A DNA stretch of 64,000 nucleotides from Streptomyces sp. TLI_105 (GCF_900105415.1 NZ_FNSM01000001.1:6821501-6885500), one strand, 5' to 3'. Counted from the first letter of the stretch, positions 1 through 9,371 are shown. Notes: generated by a model from the sequence alone, not told the origin. Translations and numbers: made by a program.

Positions 1-1
1 C

Positions 2-805
2 GGCCACCACGACCGGTGCGAGACCGGCATCGGCCCGGGCTGTATGGCAGACCTGGATCGGAACATCAGCTCCGGCACTTCCCAGACCGGGCGGGGCAGC
101 CTGCTCGGCGGCCTGCTGGGCCTCGCGCTGGACGGCCTCATCGCTCAGCTGCAGTCGCTGTCCGGTGAGGACCCCAGCGGCAGCGGCACCACGACCGACA
201 ATCGTGGCGGCGACTGCCGTAAGGGCGGCAAGGGGTGGGTGGACATGAAGCCCACCGACAGCAGTGCCGGAGGCCGGTCGACCGGTGTCACCGCGTGCCT
301 TGACAGCGCATATCTGAAGGCCAACAAGGGCTCACCCGCCGTGCAGAAGCGCTCCACCGGCTACCGCTGGGCTCAGGACCAGGCCTCGAGCTGGGGCTAC
401 ACGCCGGCGACTTATTGGGTCAACGCGTGCCACCTGCTGGCCAAGGAACTGACGGGCACCGGTCGGGACGCCCGGAACCTGTCCACCTGCGCACGTCCCG
501 CCAACGCCTACACCACCGGCGATACGCGGATGGAGTACAACTTCCGGTATTACGAGCGCCTGGTGAGGGAGAACGTAGATGCCAATCGTGTAGTGCAGTA
601 CAGCGTCACGCCGAATTACTTCGATGGCGACGTGACCATTCCGCAGTCGTGGACGTTCGAGGCTACGGTCTGGTACGAGGACGGCAGCTCGTCGACCCTG
701 ATCAACAACCAGGAGGTCTGGAACCAGTACACGAACTGGGACGACAACCTCGGAGGCCAGGTCGACGACGACGGCTACACGACCCCTCGGGCAGGTACGC
801 CATGA
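2..805 (+). CDS. C-terminal part of a polymorphic toxin with DNA/RNA non-specific endonuclease domain (5' end outside window)
   Basis: The frame is open from base 2, so the 267 residues seen are only the C-terminus; the ATG at 44 is probably internal. A Gly/Ser-rich linker (about residues 30-70 of the visible part) precedes a domain containing ACHLLAKELTGTG, RNLSTCARPAN and a conserved M-x-x-x-F-x-x-Y-E stretch. This is the HL...NL...N...M...E pattern of the Endonuclea_NS_2 family often found at the tips of secreted or contact-dependent toxins; the usual RGH is ACH here. The SUKH-type gene 31 nt downstream supports a toxin/immunity module. The delivery domain (RHS, WXG/LXG or other) lies outside the window. 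Nuclease activity is inferred from the motif only. Confidence 0.6.
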   Translation, partial: GHHDRCETGIGPGCMADLDRNISSGTSQTGRGSLLGGLLGLALDGLIAQLQSLSGEDPSGSGTTTDNRGGDCRKGGKGWVDMKPTDSSAGGRSTGVTACLDSAYLKANKGSPAVQKRSTGYRWAQDQASSWGYTPATYWVNACHLLAKELTGTGRDARNLSTCARPANAYTTGDTRMEYNFRYYERLVRENVDANRVVQYSVTPNYFDGDVTIPQSWTFEATVWYEDGSSSTLINNQEVWNQYTNWDDNLGGQVDDDGYTTPRAGTP

Positions 806-836
806 CATCTACAACGAGTGAGGAGAGGATGGGGAC

Positions 837-1400
837 GTGAGCCTTGACGACCTGACCGGCATGATGCCGCCCCACGAAGGAGCCGGCGCGGCCATCGACT
901 GGGAAGCTGCGGAGCGCGCCTATGGCGTGGCCTTCCCCAGTGACTACCGAGCCTTCATGGCGCGGTTCGGGGCCGGTACGATCGAGAACTACCTCACCGT
1001 GCTGGCACCCGAGATGTCCGAGGACGGCCTGGCCGAGGGACCCATGGTGTTCATCACAGATGACGCCCGCGGTACCTGGGAGGACGAGCCAGGGCCGCTG
1101 GACGTTCCGGCCGAACGGCTGCTGGCCTGGGGCTGCGACGACACGGGTGACCTGCTGTGCTGGCTGACCCAGGGCGACGTGCCGGAGGCATGGCCCGTGG
1201 TGATCTACAACCGCGGTGATGACGCCTGGCGTGTGGTCGACTGCGGGCTCGTCGAGTTCCTGCGCCGGATCCTCCGGGCCGAGTTCGACGAGCTGCCGCT
1301 TTCCGGCACGACACTGTGGGGTGAGAACGCCGCACGCTTCCTGACGCAAGCAGAGGAAGCCCGCATCAAGGCGGCTGGCCAGGACCCCTGGGCCGACTGA
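837..1400 (+). CDS. SMI1/KNR4 (SUKH) family immunity protein
   Basis: 187 residues. The start is GTG with a good ribosome site (AGGAGAGG at 821-828); the ATG at 829 stops after three codons. The N-terminal half has the SUKH signature: an acidic patch, then AERAYGVAFPSDYRAFMARF and a G-x-G-x-I turn, followed by the Trp-rich beta core (WEDEPG, LAWGCDDTGDLLCW). SUKH proteins are the commonest immunity proteins in polymorphic toxin loci and act in the cytoplasm by binding the cognate toxin domain. The position directly behind a nuclease toxin tip makes it the likely antidote. The specific pairing is inference. Confidence 0.75.
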   Translation: MSLDDLTGMMPPHEGAGAAIDWEAAERAYGVAFPSDYRAFMARFGAGTIENYLTVLAPEMSEDGLAEGPMVFITDDARGTWEDEPGPLDVPAERLLAWGCDDTGDLLCWLTQGDVPEAWPVVIYNRGDDAWRVVDCGLVEFLRRILRAEFDELPLSGTTLWGENAARFLTQAEEARIKAAGQDPWAD

Positions 1401-1410
1401 CGCCGCTGAC

Positions 1411-1446
1411 GGTGCCGCCGATCGCTTTTCCGCGGTCGGCGGCACC
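1411..1446 (+). terminator. Hairpin terminator after the immunity gene
   Basis: Inverted repeat GGTGCCGCCGATCG / CGGTCGGCGGCACC with a short TTTT-containing loop, starting 10 nt after the immunity stop codon. There is no downstream T run, as is usual in streptomycetes. Confidence 0.6.
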
Positions 1447-1577
1447 GCCGCATACACCGTTCGTATTCATCTCTGCGGGCGATGGTCGGCCTGCGGGCAC
1501 CGGCCCGCGTTGCAGGCACTCACGGACATAGGACGAAGTGGAAAAGACATGCAGATACACAAGCCCGGATGTGAGCA

Positions 1578-2456
1578 ATGAAGGGCCGGCTCTTGTGGCC
1601 TGCGGCAGGCCTGGCCATCCTCACCGCGCTGACCGGCTGCGGAACACAGCAGACCCCGGGCCCGAGGGCCGCGTCCGTGAAAGCCCCCACACCGGCCACG
1701 GAGGCATCGAAGGCCTCAGAGAACAGCAGCCCGGCAGACCTACTGGCGCGGGCCGAGGCGGCCATGGACGCCCAGAACGGGTGGACCTTCGCAGTAACGG
1801 GCAAGGAGTCACTCAAACAGACCGGCGCACCGGAGGAGCAGGCCAGTGCAGCCTCGTACTCCGCCGTGGTGGAGCGAACCGGCAGGCCCCGGGCTTTGCA
1901 CCAGAACGGCACGGTTCTCAGCAAGGGAAAGCGGAAGTCTGAGGAGGTGTTCGCCGCGGACGGCACTGGATACGTGCGGGAAGGCGCCCCCGGAACTCCA
2001 TGGGTCAAGGGGCCCCTGACCGACCCGGAGATCGCCGCCAAGGTGGAGGACCCGCTGGCCGCGCTGGCCTCTTTCACCACTTACATCGAGCGGAACGAGC
2101 GGATCGAGGTCACCAGGACCAATGGTGAGATAAAGCTCCAGATGCGGATCCCTGCTGGACGCCTAGCCGACAGGGCGAAACGACCCGCCATCGCGAAGGC
2201 CGCCCACGAGTTCCAGCCCACCTTGGACGAGCTGCGCGCGGCCGGCGTCACGGCGGACGAGGAGCGAATCGTATTGGCAGGGTTCGAGGAGACGCTCACC
2301 CTGGACGCGCGCACCTATCGGATGACTTCCTATCGGTTTTCCTTCGGGTTCGCCATCCCGCACCAGGGTCGACAGATCCGATACAAGCAGGAATTCCTGG
2401 CGGACACACGAGGTGCCTTCACCGGACGGATCGAGATTCCCAACGCTGTCCGTTGA
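1578..2456 (+). CDS. Putative lipoprotein
   Basis: 292 residues. The N-terminus is a short charged region (MKGR), a hydrophobic stretch and a lipobox LTGC with Cys at 21, then a Pro/Ala/Ser-rich spacer to about residue 50. The mature part resembles the LppX/LprG-like half-barrel lipoproteins of actinomycetes (alternating strands, a late segment on how the residue pattern TYRMTSYRF continues), but I do not recognise a precise family. It should sit on the outer face of the membrane. Codon use is less GC-biased than in the core genes further right. No partner gene is obvious; it lies between the toxin/immunity pair and an ECF sigma gene. The start has only a weak ribosome site. Confidence 0.6.
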   Translation: MKGRLLWPAAGLAILTALTGCGTQQTPGPRAASVKAPTPATEASKASENSSPADLLARAEAAMDAQNGWTFAVTGKESLKQTGAPEEQASAASYSAVVERTGRPRALHQNGTVLSKGKRKSEEVFAADGTGYVREGAPGTPWVKGPLTDPEIAAKVEDPLAALASFTTYIERNERIEVTRTNGEIKLQMRIPAGRLADRAKRPAIAKAAHEFQPTLDELRAAGVTADEERIVLAGFEETLTLDARTYRMTSYRFSFGFAIPHQGRQIRYKQEFLADTRGAFTGRIEIPNAVR

Positions 2457-2889
2457 CCCCACCTCATTGAGATGTGGCGGTGATCACAGAGCGGACCCGT
2501 GATGATCCGGCCCCCGGTTCCGCTGGGTTCCCGGGAGGGCGTGGGGAATCCGCGGTCCTCCCCGAGGACCCAGGGACCGGGGGAACGCACCGGTTCATAC
2601 ACGAGGGGTGGGGCCGATGGACCGAGTCAGCCGCATGCCGCGGGCCGCCGACATGGGCGGCCATGCCTCCGGGTTCGCCTCCCGCACGGCCGCGAGGACG
2701 CGGCTCCCCAAGGTGGTCAACCGCTTCGAGCCGGGCCCCGGCGAATCCGTTCACGCGCTCTTCCCGCTGGTCCCGCGTCTTCCGAAGAGCCTGCCGTTGT
2801 CCCGGGGGACGGCCGACGGCCTGCGACTTCCCGCCGCGTAGGGTGATGCGCTGGGCAGCGCGACGCGGGAAGGCCAGGGAAAGATTTCT
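2457..2889. other. 433-base stretch without a convincing gene
   Basis: Short frames are open on both strands (for example ATG 2617 to 2841), but none resembles a known family and no frame shows the codon bias of the neighbours. It should contain the promoter of the sigma-factor gene at 2890; GGGGAAC at 2579-2585 is a possible ECF-type -35 element but has no clear -10 partner. Confidence 0.4.
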
Positions 2890-3435
2890 TTGAGGGTGGA
2901 CGACGCCACTCTGCAGCATGCGGTGGAACGTGCGCAGAACGGTGACGACGAGGCGTTCGCCGAGGTGTACCGGATCGTGCAGCCCGGGCTTCTGGGGTAT
3001 CTGCGAGGGCTCGTCGGTGAGTCCGCCGAGGACGTGGCCTCCGACGCGTGGCTCGAGATAGCCCGTGACCTGGCGCGGTTCCGCGGAGACGGGGCGGGGT
3101 TTCGCGGCTGGACCGCGACCATCGCCCGCCACCGAGCGCTGGACCACCTGCGGCGCCTGCGCTCCCGACCGTTCACGACCCCATTCGAACAGGACGTGCT
3201 CGATCTGCCCGCCCCGGGGGAGACGGCCGGCGAGGCCCTTGAGGCGATGTCCACCGCCGAGGCGCTGGCCCTGGTCACGGCGCTCCCCCCGGACCAGGCC
3301 GAGGCTGTGCTGCTGCGGGTGGTCATCGGGCTCGACGGACCCGCGTCGGCCCGGGTGCTGGGCAAGCGGGTGGGAGCGGTGCGCTCCGCCGCGCACCGCG
3401 GACTGAGGCGGCTCGCGAAGGAACTGCTGGGATGA
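2890..3435 (+). CDS. ECF-type RNA polymerase sigma factor
   Basis: 181 residues. Region 2 (about 15-85) shows the ECF pattern: EAFAEVYRIV, DVASDAWLEIARDLARFRG and GWTATIARHRALDHLR. Region 4 (about 120-175) ends in LGKRVGAVRSAAHRGLRRLAKEL, the helix-turn-helix that reads the -35 element. TTG at 2890 is taken as start with AGGGAAAG upstream; GTG at 2896 is possible. The next gene overlaps by 4 nt (ATGA at 3432) and encodes a membrane protein, the normal arrangement for a sigma factor and its partner. The regulon is unknown; the accessory surroundings suggest a stress or envelope role, which is inference. Confidence 0.85.
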   Translation: MRVDDATLQHAVERAQNGDDEAFAEVYRIVQPGLLGYLRGLVGESAEDVASDAWLEIARDLARFRGDGAGFRGWTATIARHRALDHLRRLRSRPFTTPFEQDVLDLPAPGETAGEALEAMSTAEALALVTALPPDQAEAVLLRVVIGLDGPASARVLGKRVGAVRSAAHRGLRRLAKELLG

Positions 3436-4178
3436 GTGCTGAGAACGGTATGCGGGAACACGACGACGTCGAGGCGGCACTGGCCGCTGCCCTGCGCCCC
3501 AGGGACGTGGACGATGCCGCGGCCCGCGCGGCCGTCGCCGCGTTCCGTGCCGCCCGCGACACGGGCCTGCACATCTCCCGGCGCACCAGGCGCCGTGATG
3601 ACTGGCGTCCCGTACCGGAACGTGGCACGGGACGCTCGCTGAAAACCTCGCTCGCGGCCCTGGCCGCGAGCCTGACCCTGGGCGGGGTGGCGTTCGCCGC
3701 GGCCGCGTCGCACAGCCCCTCCGACGAGATGGAGGCACGCGACCCCCAACCCCGCCGCAGCACCTCTGCTCCGCAGCCGTCCAAGGAACCTGTGATCGCA
3801 CCGTTCGAGTCCCCGGATTCAAGTCCGCCGGCCGCTCACGGAGTCCCCACACCCCGCGTTCCCCACGATCAGGCCCACCTGCCTCGGTCGGACGAGGCCC
3901 TCTGCCGTGCATACGAGAAATCCCCGGACAAGGGCAAAGCCATGGAAGCGGCGGCCCGGCAGCGCCTGGTCGCCGCGGCTGACGCCAAGGACGTCGCGAC
4001 CTACTGCGACTCCCTCCTGGCGTCCGCGCCCCCAGACTCACCCCCGGCCCCCGGGAACGGACACTCCGCCCCCGCCGAAAGCTTCTTCGGTACCCGCACA
4101 AAGCCCGAGGTGGGTAATCCGGTCCGCCGCCCCTCTATGCCCGCTTCGGATTCCCGCAAGGGCAGTAATAGGGAATGA
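3432..4178 (+). CDS. Single-pass membrane protein, probable partner (anti-sigma-like) of the ECF sigma factor
   Basis: 248 residues with a 4-nt overlap to the sigma gene. The cytoplasmic part (1-70) is Ala/Arg-rich and helical, one membrane segment spans about 72-92, and the outside part is Pro/Ser-rich, ending in a small conserved-looking domain with two cysteines (LCRAYEKSPDKGK and ATYCDSLL). No zinc anti-sigma HxxxCxxC motif is present, so sigma binding is inferred from the position and topology common beside streptomycete ECF genes. The last about 45 residues are low complexity, and a different frame takes over at the stop codon (see 4171-4539). Confidence 0.6.
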   Translation: MSAENGMREHDDVEAALAAALRPRDVDDAAARAAVAAFRAARDTGLHISRRTRRRDDWRPVPERGTGRSLKTSLAALAASLTLGGVAFAAAASHSPSDEMEARDPQPRRSTSAPQPSKEPVIAPFESPDSSPPAAHGVPTPRVPHDQAHLPRSDEALCRAYEKSPDKGKAMEAAARQRLVAAADAKDVATYCDSLLASAPPDSPPAPGNGHSAPAESFFGTRTKPEVGNPVRRPSMPASDSRKGSNRE

Positions 4179-4539
4179 CGACCGCGCTAAGCGGGCGGAG
4201 CTCTGTCGGGCGACCAAGGGCACGGGGTCGGCACCGATCCAGCACGACGCACCCGAGCGGACCGGAACGGACGCCGGCGGAAGTCGGCACCAGGTCAGCA
4301 CCAGCGCGTCCGCGCTCGATTTGCCTCGCGCGGACGGGCCTCTGACCTGCGTGTTTGTGCGGGAGGGCGTCGCACGGCAAGCGGCGCCCTCCCCTTTGGA
4401 GAACATCTGGCTGCGCACCAAGCGCTACAACGCGAGCGGCAAAGTGGTGTCCGGCACAGGAGGGGTCTGCTACCTCTACTTCCCCGAGCGCCCCTCGGCC
4501 GTCCAGCGCAAGGCACTGGAGGCCCTCGGCATCGGCTGA
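4171..4539 (+). pseudogene. Orphan reading frame without a start codon, probable gene remnant
   Basis: From about 4171 to the stop at 4539 one frame has the codon bias of a real gene and reads like protein, with three Cys and a Trp-Leu-Arg-Thr-Lys-Arg-Tyr stretch near the end. There is no ATG or GTG in frame before 4347 (only TTG at about 4321 and GTG at 4347), and upstream the frame runs into the shadow of the preceding gene. Either the 5' end was lost, or a frameshift near 4170 separates it from the membrane protein at 3432-4178. I recognise no family. It lies at the border between accessory and core sequence. Confidence 0.35.
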
Positions 4540-4547
4540 CGCGGATC

Positions 4548-4592
4548 GGCGGCCCCGGGGGACGTGACCGACGTCTCTACCCCGGGGCCGCC
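4548..4592. terminator. Strong hairpin, likely terminator
   Basis: Perfect 13-bp inverted repeat GGCGGCCCCGGGG / CCCCGGGGCCGCC with a 19-nt loop, 8 nt after the orphan frame and 22 nt before the SCO1431-type gene. Confidence 0.6.
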
Positions 4593-4614
4593 CCGGTGTC
4601 GCAAGGTGGTCGGC

Positions 4615-4761
4615 ATGACCTCCACCACCCACTCCCGCCTCCTCGTCCGCGCACGGACGGGCGGCCCCCGCGACGACGGCCCCAAGATCCTGGAGCACGT
4701 CCTCGGCTGGACCCTGGTCGTCCTGCTCGCCCTCCTCGTCACCCGGGCGGGCCTCATGTGA
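4615..4761 (+). CDS. SCO1431 family small membrane protein
   Basis: 48 residues: a polar N-terminus, the signature DDGPKILEHVLGWTL, then one hydrophobic helix (VVLLALLVTRAGLM) ending the protein. The PKI-EHVLGWTL core and the length match a small streptomycete family I know as SCO1431-like; function unknown. ATG 4615 is preferred over the upstream in-frame GTG at 4564 because family members begin at this point. It marks the left edge of the conserved core block. Confidence 0.75.
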   Translation: MTSTTHSRLLVRARTGGPRDDGPKILEHVLGWTLVVLLALLVTRAGLM

Positions 4762-4966
4762 GACGGTCACGACCCACGGGCCTCCGCGCGGCCCCGGCAG
4801 CCGGGTGCGCCCCGGCGTCCGCTCGGCCGCCGTGGGCGTCCGTGCGACCCCCGGCAACCGTGTGCATCCCCGGCGCCCGTGTGATCCTCCGGGCCGGAAC
4901 GGGCATACTCCCCGCGATCTCGGCACTCCGCGCGCGCCCGCGCCCGGAAGGGAGGAGCGTCCGGCC

Positions 4967-6139
<1,173 letters not shown>

Positions 6140-6607
6140 CGCGTACGGTGCGGTCCGCCCAGACCGGTCCGGCGGCGAGCCTGGTCCACTCCTGGTCGCG
6201 GTGGCCGGGCAGGGTGCGGCCCTGGCTGGCCCAGAGGGAGAGCACGTCCCGGTAGATGGGCGGGTCGGCGGGGACGGGGGGCTTCACCTGCGCCTGTCCC
6301 TGTCCCTGCCCCTGCGCCGGTACGGGGACCGGGACGGGCACGGGGGTCGGCGCGGGCGCCGGGGCGAGTGCCGACGCCGGGGCGGGAGCCGGGGCCGGGG
6401 TCGGTGCCGGCTCCGTCGACGGCGACCGAGGAACCGATTCTTCACCGCGCGGTTCGGCCTGCCGGTGCCGACCGTAACCGCTGGGAGTGGTGTACAGCGT
6501 GGTCATGCCCGGACCAACGCGCCCCAGCGGCCGGGGTCACCGCCGAGCGGATTCGAGCGGAAGTTCGCCCAGTACCCGGTGCACGACTCTGGCCCCCCGA
6601 ACGAGAA

Positions 6608-6622
6608 CTGACGTACCGTCAG
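6608..6622. promoter_or_regulatory. Palindromic operator CTGACG-N3-CGTCAG
   Basis: Perfect 6-3-6 palindrome (CTGACGTACCGTCAG) 28 nt upstream of the GTG at 6651. An identical half-site pair lies at 49966-49980 before the DUF35/thiolase operon. Size and symmetry fit a TetR-family repressor; the protein is not encoded nearby. Confidence 0.65.
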
Positions 6623-6650
6623 ATCCCACTCGCCGCTCAGGAGGTCAGCC

Positions 6651-7754
6651 GTGGACGACGACCGGCCCGTCGCGCTCGACGAATACCCCGTGCACCAGGC
6701 ACCGCTCTCGATGAAGCACCACGTCAGCGGCGACCGAAACGCCTACGACCGGTGCATCTTCCACGTCTTCGACCACGCCGGCCGGGCCCTGCTCATCGCC
6801 GGTCTCGGCGTCTACCCCAACACCGGGGTCGTCGACGCCTACGCCACCCTGCGCACCGGTGACCGGTTGCACGCCGTCCGCGCCTCCGACGCCCTCGGCG
6901 ACGACCGGATGAACCTCTCCGTCGGCCCGCTGACCATCACCGTCGACGAACCCCTCCGACGCCTCTCCCTGCACTGCGCGGCCGACCCCGACGACCCGGA
7001 CGGGCTCTCCTTCGACCTCACCTGGACCGGCGACTTCCCCGCCGTCTGGGAGCCCCACCACATCCAGCGCCACGGCGGCCGACTCACCCTGGAAGGCCGC
7101 CGCTTCGTCCAGGCCGGACACTGCGCGGGCACCATCAGGGCAGGCGGCGAGGAGTTCACCGTCACGGCGGGGGAGTGGACCGGCACCCGCGACCGCAGCT
7201 GGGGCGTCCGGCCCCTCCCCGGCGAGGAACCCGGCCGCGCCGCGGAGTTCCGCCCCGAGGGCTTCCACTGGCTCTGGATCCCGATGCGCTTCGAGGACCG
7301 CTTCCTCATGGTCATCGCCCAGGAGGACGCCGACGGCTACCGCACCCTCAACGAGGCCCTGCTCGTGCGGAACGGCCACCGCGACACCCAGCTCGGCTGG
7401 CCCCGTACCGAGATCACGTACCGCCCCGGCACCCGCCACCCCGAGCGGGCCACCGTCCACCTCACCGACCCGGCCGGAAAACCCCTGGAGATCGGCGTCG
7501 AGATCCTCGCCTCCTCCCCGCTCGCCGTCGGCGCCGGCTACCCGCCCGCCACCGACTGGCAGCACGGGACCTGGCAGGGCCGCGGCTGGACCGACCGCAG
7601 CGTCTACGACCTCTCCGACCCCGCCGCCCACCCCATGGCCGCCTACGGCGTCACCGACCACGCCGCCCGCTTCACCCTCGACGGCCGCACCGGCCACGGC
7701 ATCTTCGAGCACGGGTCCTTCGGCCGCCACGACCCCAGCGGCCTCACCGCTTAG
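6651..7754 (+). CDS. DUF7064/hydroxyneurosporene-synthase-like (CrtC fold) protein
   Basis: 367 residues, cytosolic (no signal). The start is GTG with AGGAGGTCA 6 nt before it. The pattern of a beta-rich lipocalin-like double domain is visible: PLSMKHHVSGDRNAYDRC near the N-terminus, GEWTGTRDRSWGVRP in the middle, HWLWIPMRFEDRF, and a late YGVTDHAARF strand. Such proteins (DUF7064/7065, remote relatives of CrtC) usually sit beside ACAD10-like phosphotransferases and acyl-CoA enzymes in actinomycetes, as here. A role in handling lipid or terpenoid acyl compounds is inferred from that context only. Likely cotranscribed with 7821-8912 (66-nt gap) and controlled from the palindrome at 6608. Confidence 0.65.
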   Translation: MDDDRPVALDEYPVHQAPLSMKHHVSGDRNAYDRCIFHVFDHAGRALLIAGLGVYPNTGVVDAYATLRTGDRLHAVRASDALGDDRMNLSVGPLTITVDEPLRRLSLHCAADPDDPDGLSFDLTWTGDFPAVWEPHHIQRHGGRLTLEGRRFVQAGHCAGTIRAGGEEFTVTAGEWTGTRDRSWGVRPLPGEEPGRAAEFRPEGFHWLWIPMRFEDRFLMVIAQEDADGYRTLNEALLVRNGHRDTQLGWPRTEITYRPGTRHPERATVHLTDPAGKPLEIGVEILASSPLAVGAGYPPATDWQHGTWQGRGWTDRSVYDLSDPAAHPMAAYGVTDHAARFTLDGRTGHGIFEHGSFGRHDPSGLTA

Positions 7755-7820
7755 CTCACGAGAACGCCAGACGCAGGACCGGCGAGGTGAACCGAGCCCC
7801 CGAAAAAGAAGGAGCGCCCC

Positions 7821-8912
7821 TTGGCCACCGCCCCGCGCCCCCGTACCACTACCCGCGACCCCGAGGAACTCGGCCGGCGGCTCACCGCCTGGCTGGACCG
7901 GCACCTGCCCGGCGCCGGGGTCACCGGCCTCGCCGTCCCCGGCTCCAACGGCATGTCCAGCGAGACCCTGCTCTTCGACCTCGACCACCCGGACGCCCCC
8001 GTGCGCGGCTGCGCCCTGCGGCTCGCCGCCGACCCCGCCGCGTACACCGTCTTCCCCGTCTACGACATGGCGCGCCAGCACCGGGTGATGCGCCTCGTCG
8101 GCGAGCACACCGACGTCCCCGTGCCGCGCGTGCTCTGGCTGGAGGAGGACCCGGAACCGCTCGGCGCCCCCTTCTTCGTGATGGCCCGCGCCGAGGGCCG
8201 CGTCCCGCCGGACGTCATGCCCTACACGTACGAGGGGAACTGGCTGCACGCCGCCACGGATGCCGAACGCGACCGCCTGGAGGCCGAGTCCGTCTCCGTA
8301 CTGGCCAGGCTGCACGACCAGTTCCCCGCGAAGGAGGCCGAGTTCCTGCTGCCCGAAGGCGCCGGGAGCCCCCTGCGCCGGCACGTCGACGCCCAACGCG
8401 CCTACTACGCGTGGGTCGTGGAGGGGCTCGCGCCCTCACCGCTCATCGAGTCGGCCTTCGACCGGCTCGAGGAACTCTGGCCGGCCGACGAGGGGCCCGC
8501 CGTCCTCGGCTGGGGCGACGCGCGCATCGGGAACATCGTCTACGACGGGTTCACCCCCGCCGCCGTCCTCGACTGGGAGATGGCGGCGTACGTCCCCCGC
8601 GAGGTCGACCTCGGCTGGACCGTCTATCTGCACCGCTTCTTCCAGGACCTGACCGTCGGCTTCGGCCAGCCGGGGCTGCCCGACTTCCTGCGGCGCGACG
8701 CGGTCGAGCGGCGGTACGCGGAACTGACCGGCCACACCCCGCGCGACATGGAGTTCCACACGCTCTACGCGGCGCTGCGGCACGCGATCGTGATGCTCAG
8801 GATCGCGTACCGCCAGGCCCACTTCGGCGAGGTCGAGGTGCCCGGTGACCCCGACGGCCTGATCCTGCACCACGCCACGCTCGCGGCGATGGTGCGGGGA
8901 AGCTACTGGTAG
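7821..8912 (+). CDS. Phosphotransferase family protein (APH/ACAD10-like kinase fold)
   Basis: 363 residues. The start is TTG with AAGGAG at 7808-7813. The kinase-like order is clear: an N-lobe with GSNGMSSETLLFDL, hinge region APFFVMARAEGRVPPD, then a catalytic loop LGWGDARIGNIVYDG (H-x-D of aminoglycoside kinases is W-x-D here) and AVLDWEMAAYVPREVDLGW as the metal-binding LDWE. The W-GDAR-GN loop is typical of the ACAD10/11-associated subgroup, which phosphorylates hydroxy-acyl compounds rather than antibiotics. Together with the preceding gene and the shared operator it probably works in acyl-CoA or lipid breakdown. The substrate is unknown. Confidence 0.75.
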   Translation: MATAPRPRTTTRDPEELGRRLTAWLDRHLPGAGVTGLAVPGSNGMSSETLLFDLDHPDAPVRGCALRLAADPAAYTVFPVYDMARQHRVMRLVGEHTDVPVPRVLWLEEDPEPLGAPFFVMARAEGRVPPDVMPYTYEGNWLHAATDAERDRLEAESVSVLARLHDQFPAKEAEFLLPEGAGSPLRRHVDAQRAYYAWVVEGLAPSPLIESAFDRLEELWPADEGPAVLGWGDARIGNIVYDGFTPAAVLDWEMAAYVPREVDLGWTVYLHRFFQDLTVGFGQPGLPDFLRRDAVERRYAELTGHTPRDMEFHTLYAALRHAIVMLRIAYRQAHFGEVEVPGDPDGLILHHATLAAMVRGSYW

Positions 8913-8921
8913 CCGGCCGGC

Positions 8922-9290
8922 TCAGGCCGCGCGCCGCATCTGCGGCACCCGGATCGGACGCGAGCCCGGACCGCCGACGTGCGAGAAGGGCTGCGTGCGC
9001 CAGTCGAGTCCCTGGGGGAGCGTCAGGAGCAGTGCGGTGTCCTGCTCCTGGACCCCCAGCACGTCGTCGGCGGGGCGGGCCTCGGCGGCCGGGAGGCCCG
9101 TGCCCGGGCAGACCGTCAGGACGAAGGGGTTCCACGGCGACGGGCAGAGCGCGTGCTCCGGCAGCGCGTCCTCGTCCGCGAGCAGCGCGATGGGCTGCAC
9201 GCACTCCGGGCAGACGACCCGGAACATCTCAAAGGTGTCGTACGCGTCGAGCTCGTCGGACGTGTCGACCGATTCAACAGGCTCCTGCAT
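8922..9290 (-). CDS. Conserved hypothetical protein with a CxxC pair
   Basis: 122 residues, starting at ATG 9290 with GGGAGA upstream. It opens with an acidic segment, then MFRVVCPECVQPIALLADED (a CPEC zinc-finger-like pair), ALCPSPWNPFVLTVCPGTG with two more cysteines, and ends with LPQGLDWRTQPFSHVGGPG. The four cysteines could bind a metal. I recognise it as a streptomycete-conserved protein of unknown function. It is convergent with the phosphotransferase gene (9-nt gap) and divergent from the AsnC regulator, with a palindrome between them. Confidence 0.65.
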   Translation of the reverse strand: MQEPVESVDTSDELDAYDTFEMFRVVCPECVQPIALLADEDALPEHALCPSPWNPFVLTVCPGTGLPAAEARPADDVLGVQEQDTALLLTLPQGLDWRTQPFSHVGGPGSRPIRVPQMRRAA

Positions 9291-9355
9291 TGGGAATCTC
9301 CCCCTTGGCTGGGTCGGCCGGATCTGTACGGCCCCGACCACAGCAAGCACTTCCC

Positions 9356-9371
9356 ATGCGGAACTCCGCAT
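9356..9371. promoter_or_regulatory. Palindrome ATGCGGA-AC-TCCGCAT, possible operator
   Basis: Perfect 7-2-7 palindrome in the 225-nt region between the divergent hypothetical gene (starts 9290) and AsnC gene (starts 9516). Lrp/AsnC proteins often bind such symmetric sites and regulate themselves; that link is inference. Confidence 0.4.

Noticed and set aside
2617..2841. 74-codon frame in the gap before the ECF sigma gene
   Set aside because: No ribosome site, no family resemblance, and competing frames on both strands are equally open, as expected by chance at this GC content.
6260..6420. GC-rich simple-sequence repeat as a separate DNA element
   Set aside because: It is explained by Ala-Pro and Val-Pro dipeptide coding repeats of the minus-strand proline-rich gene.
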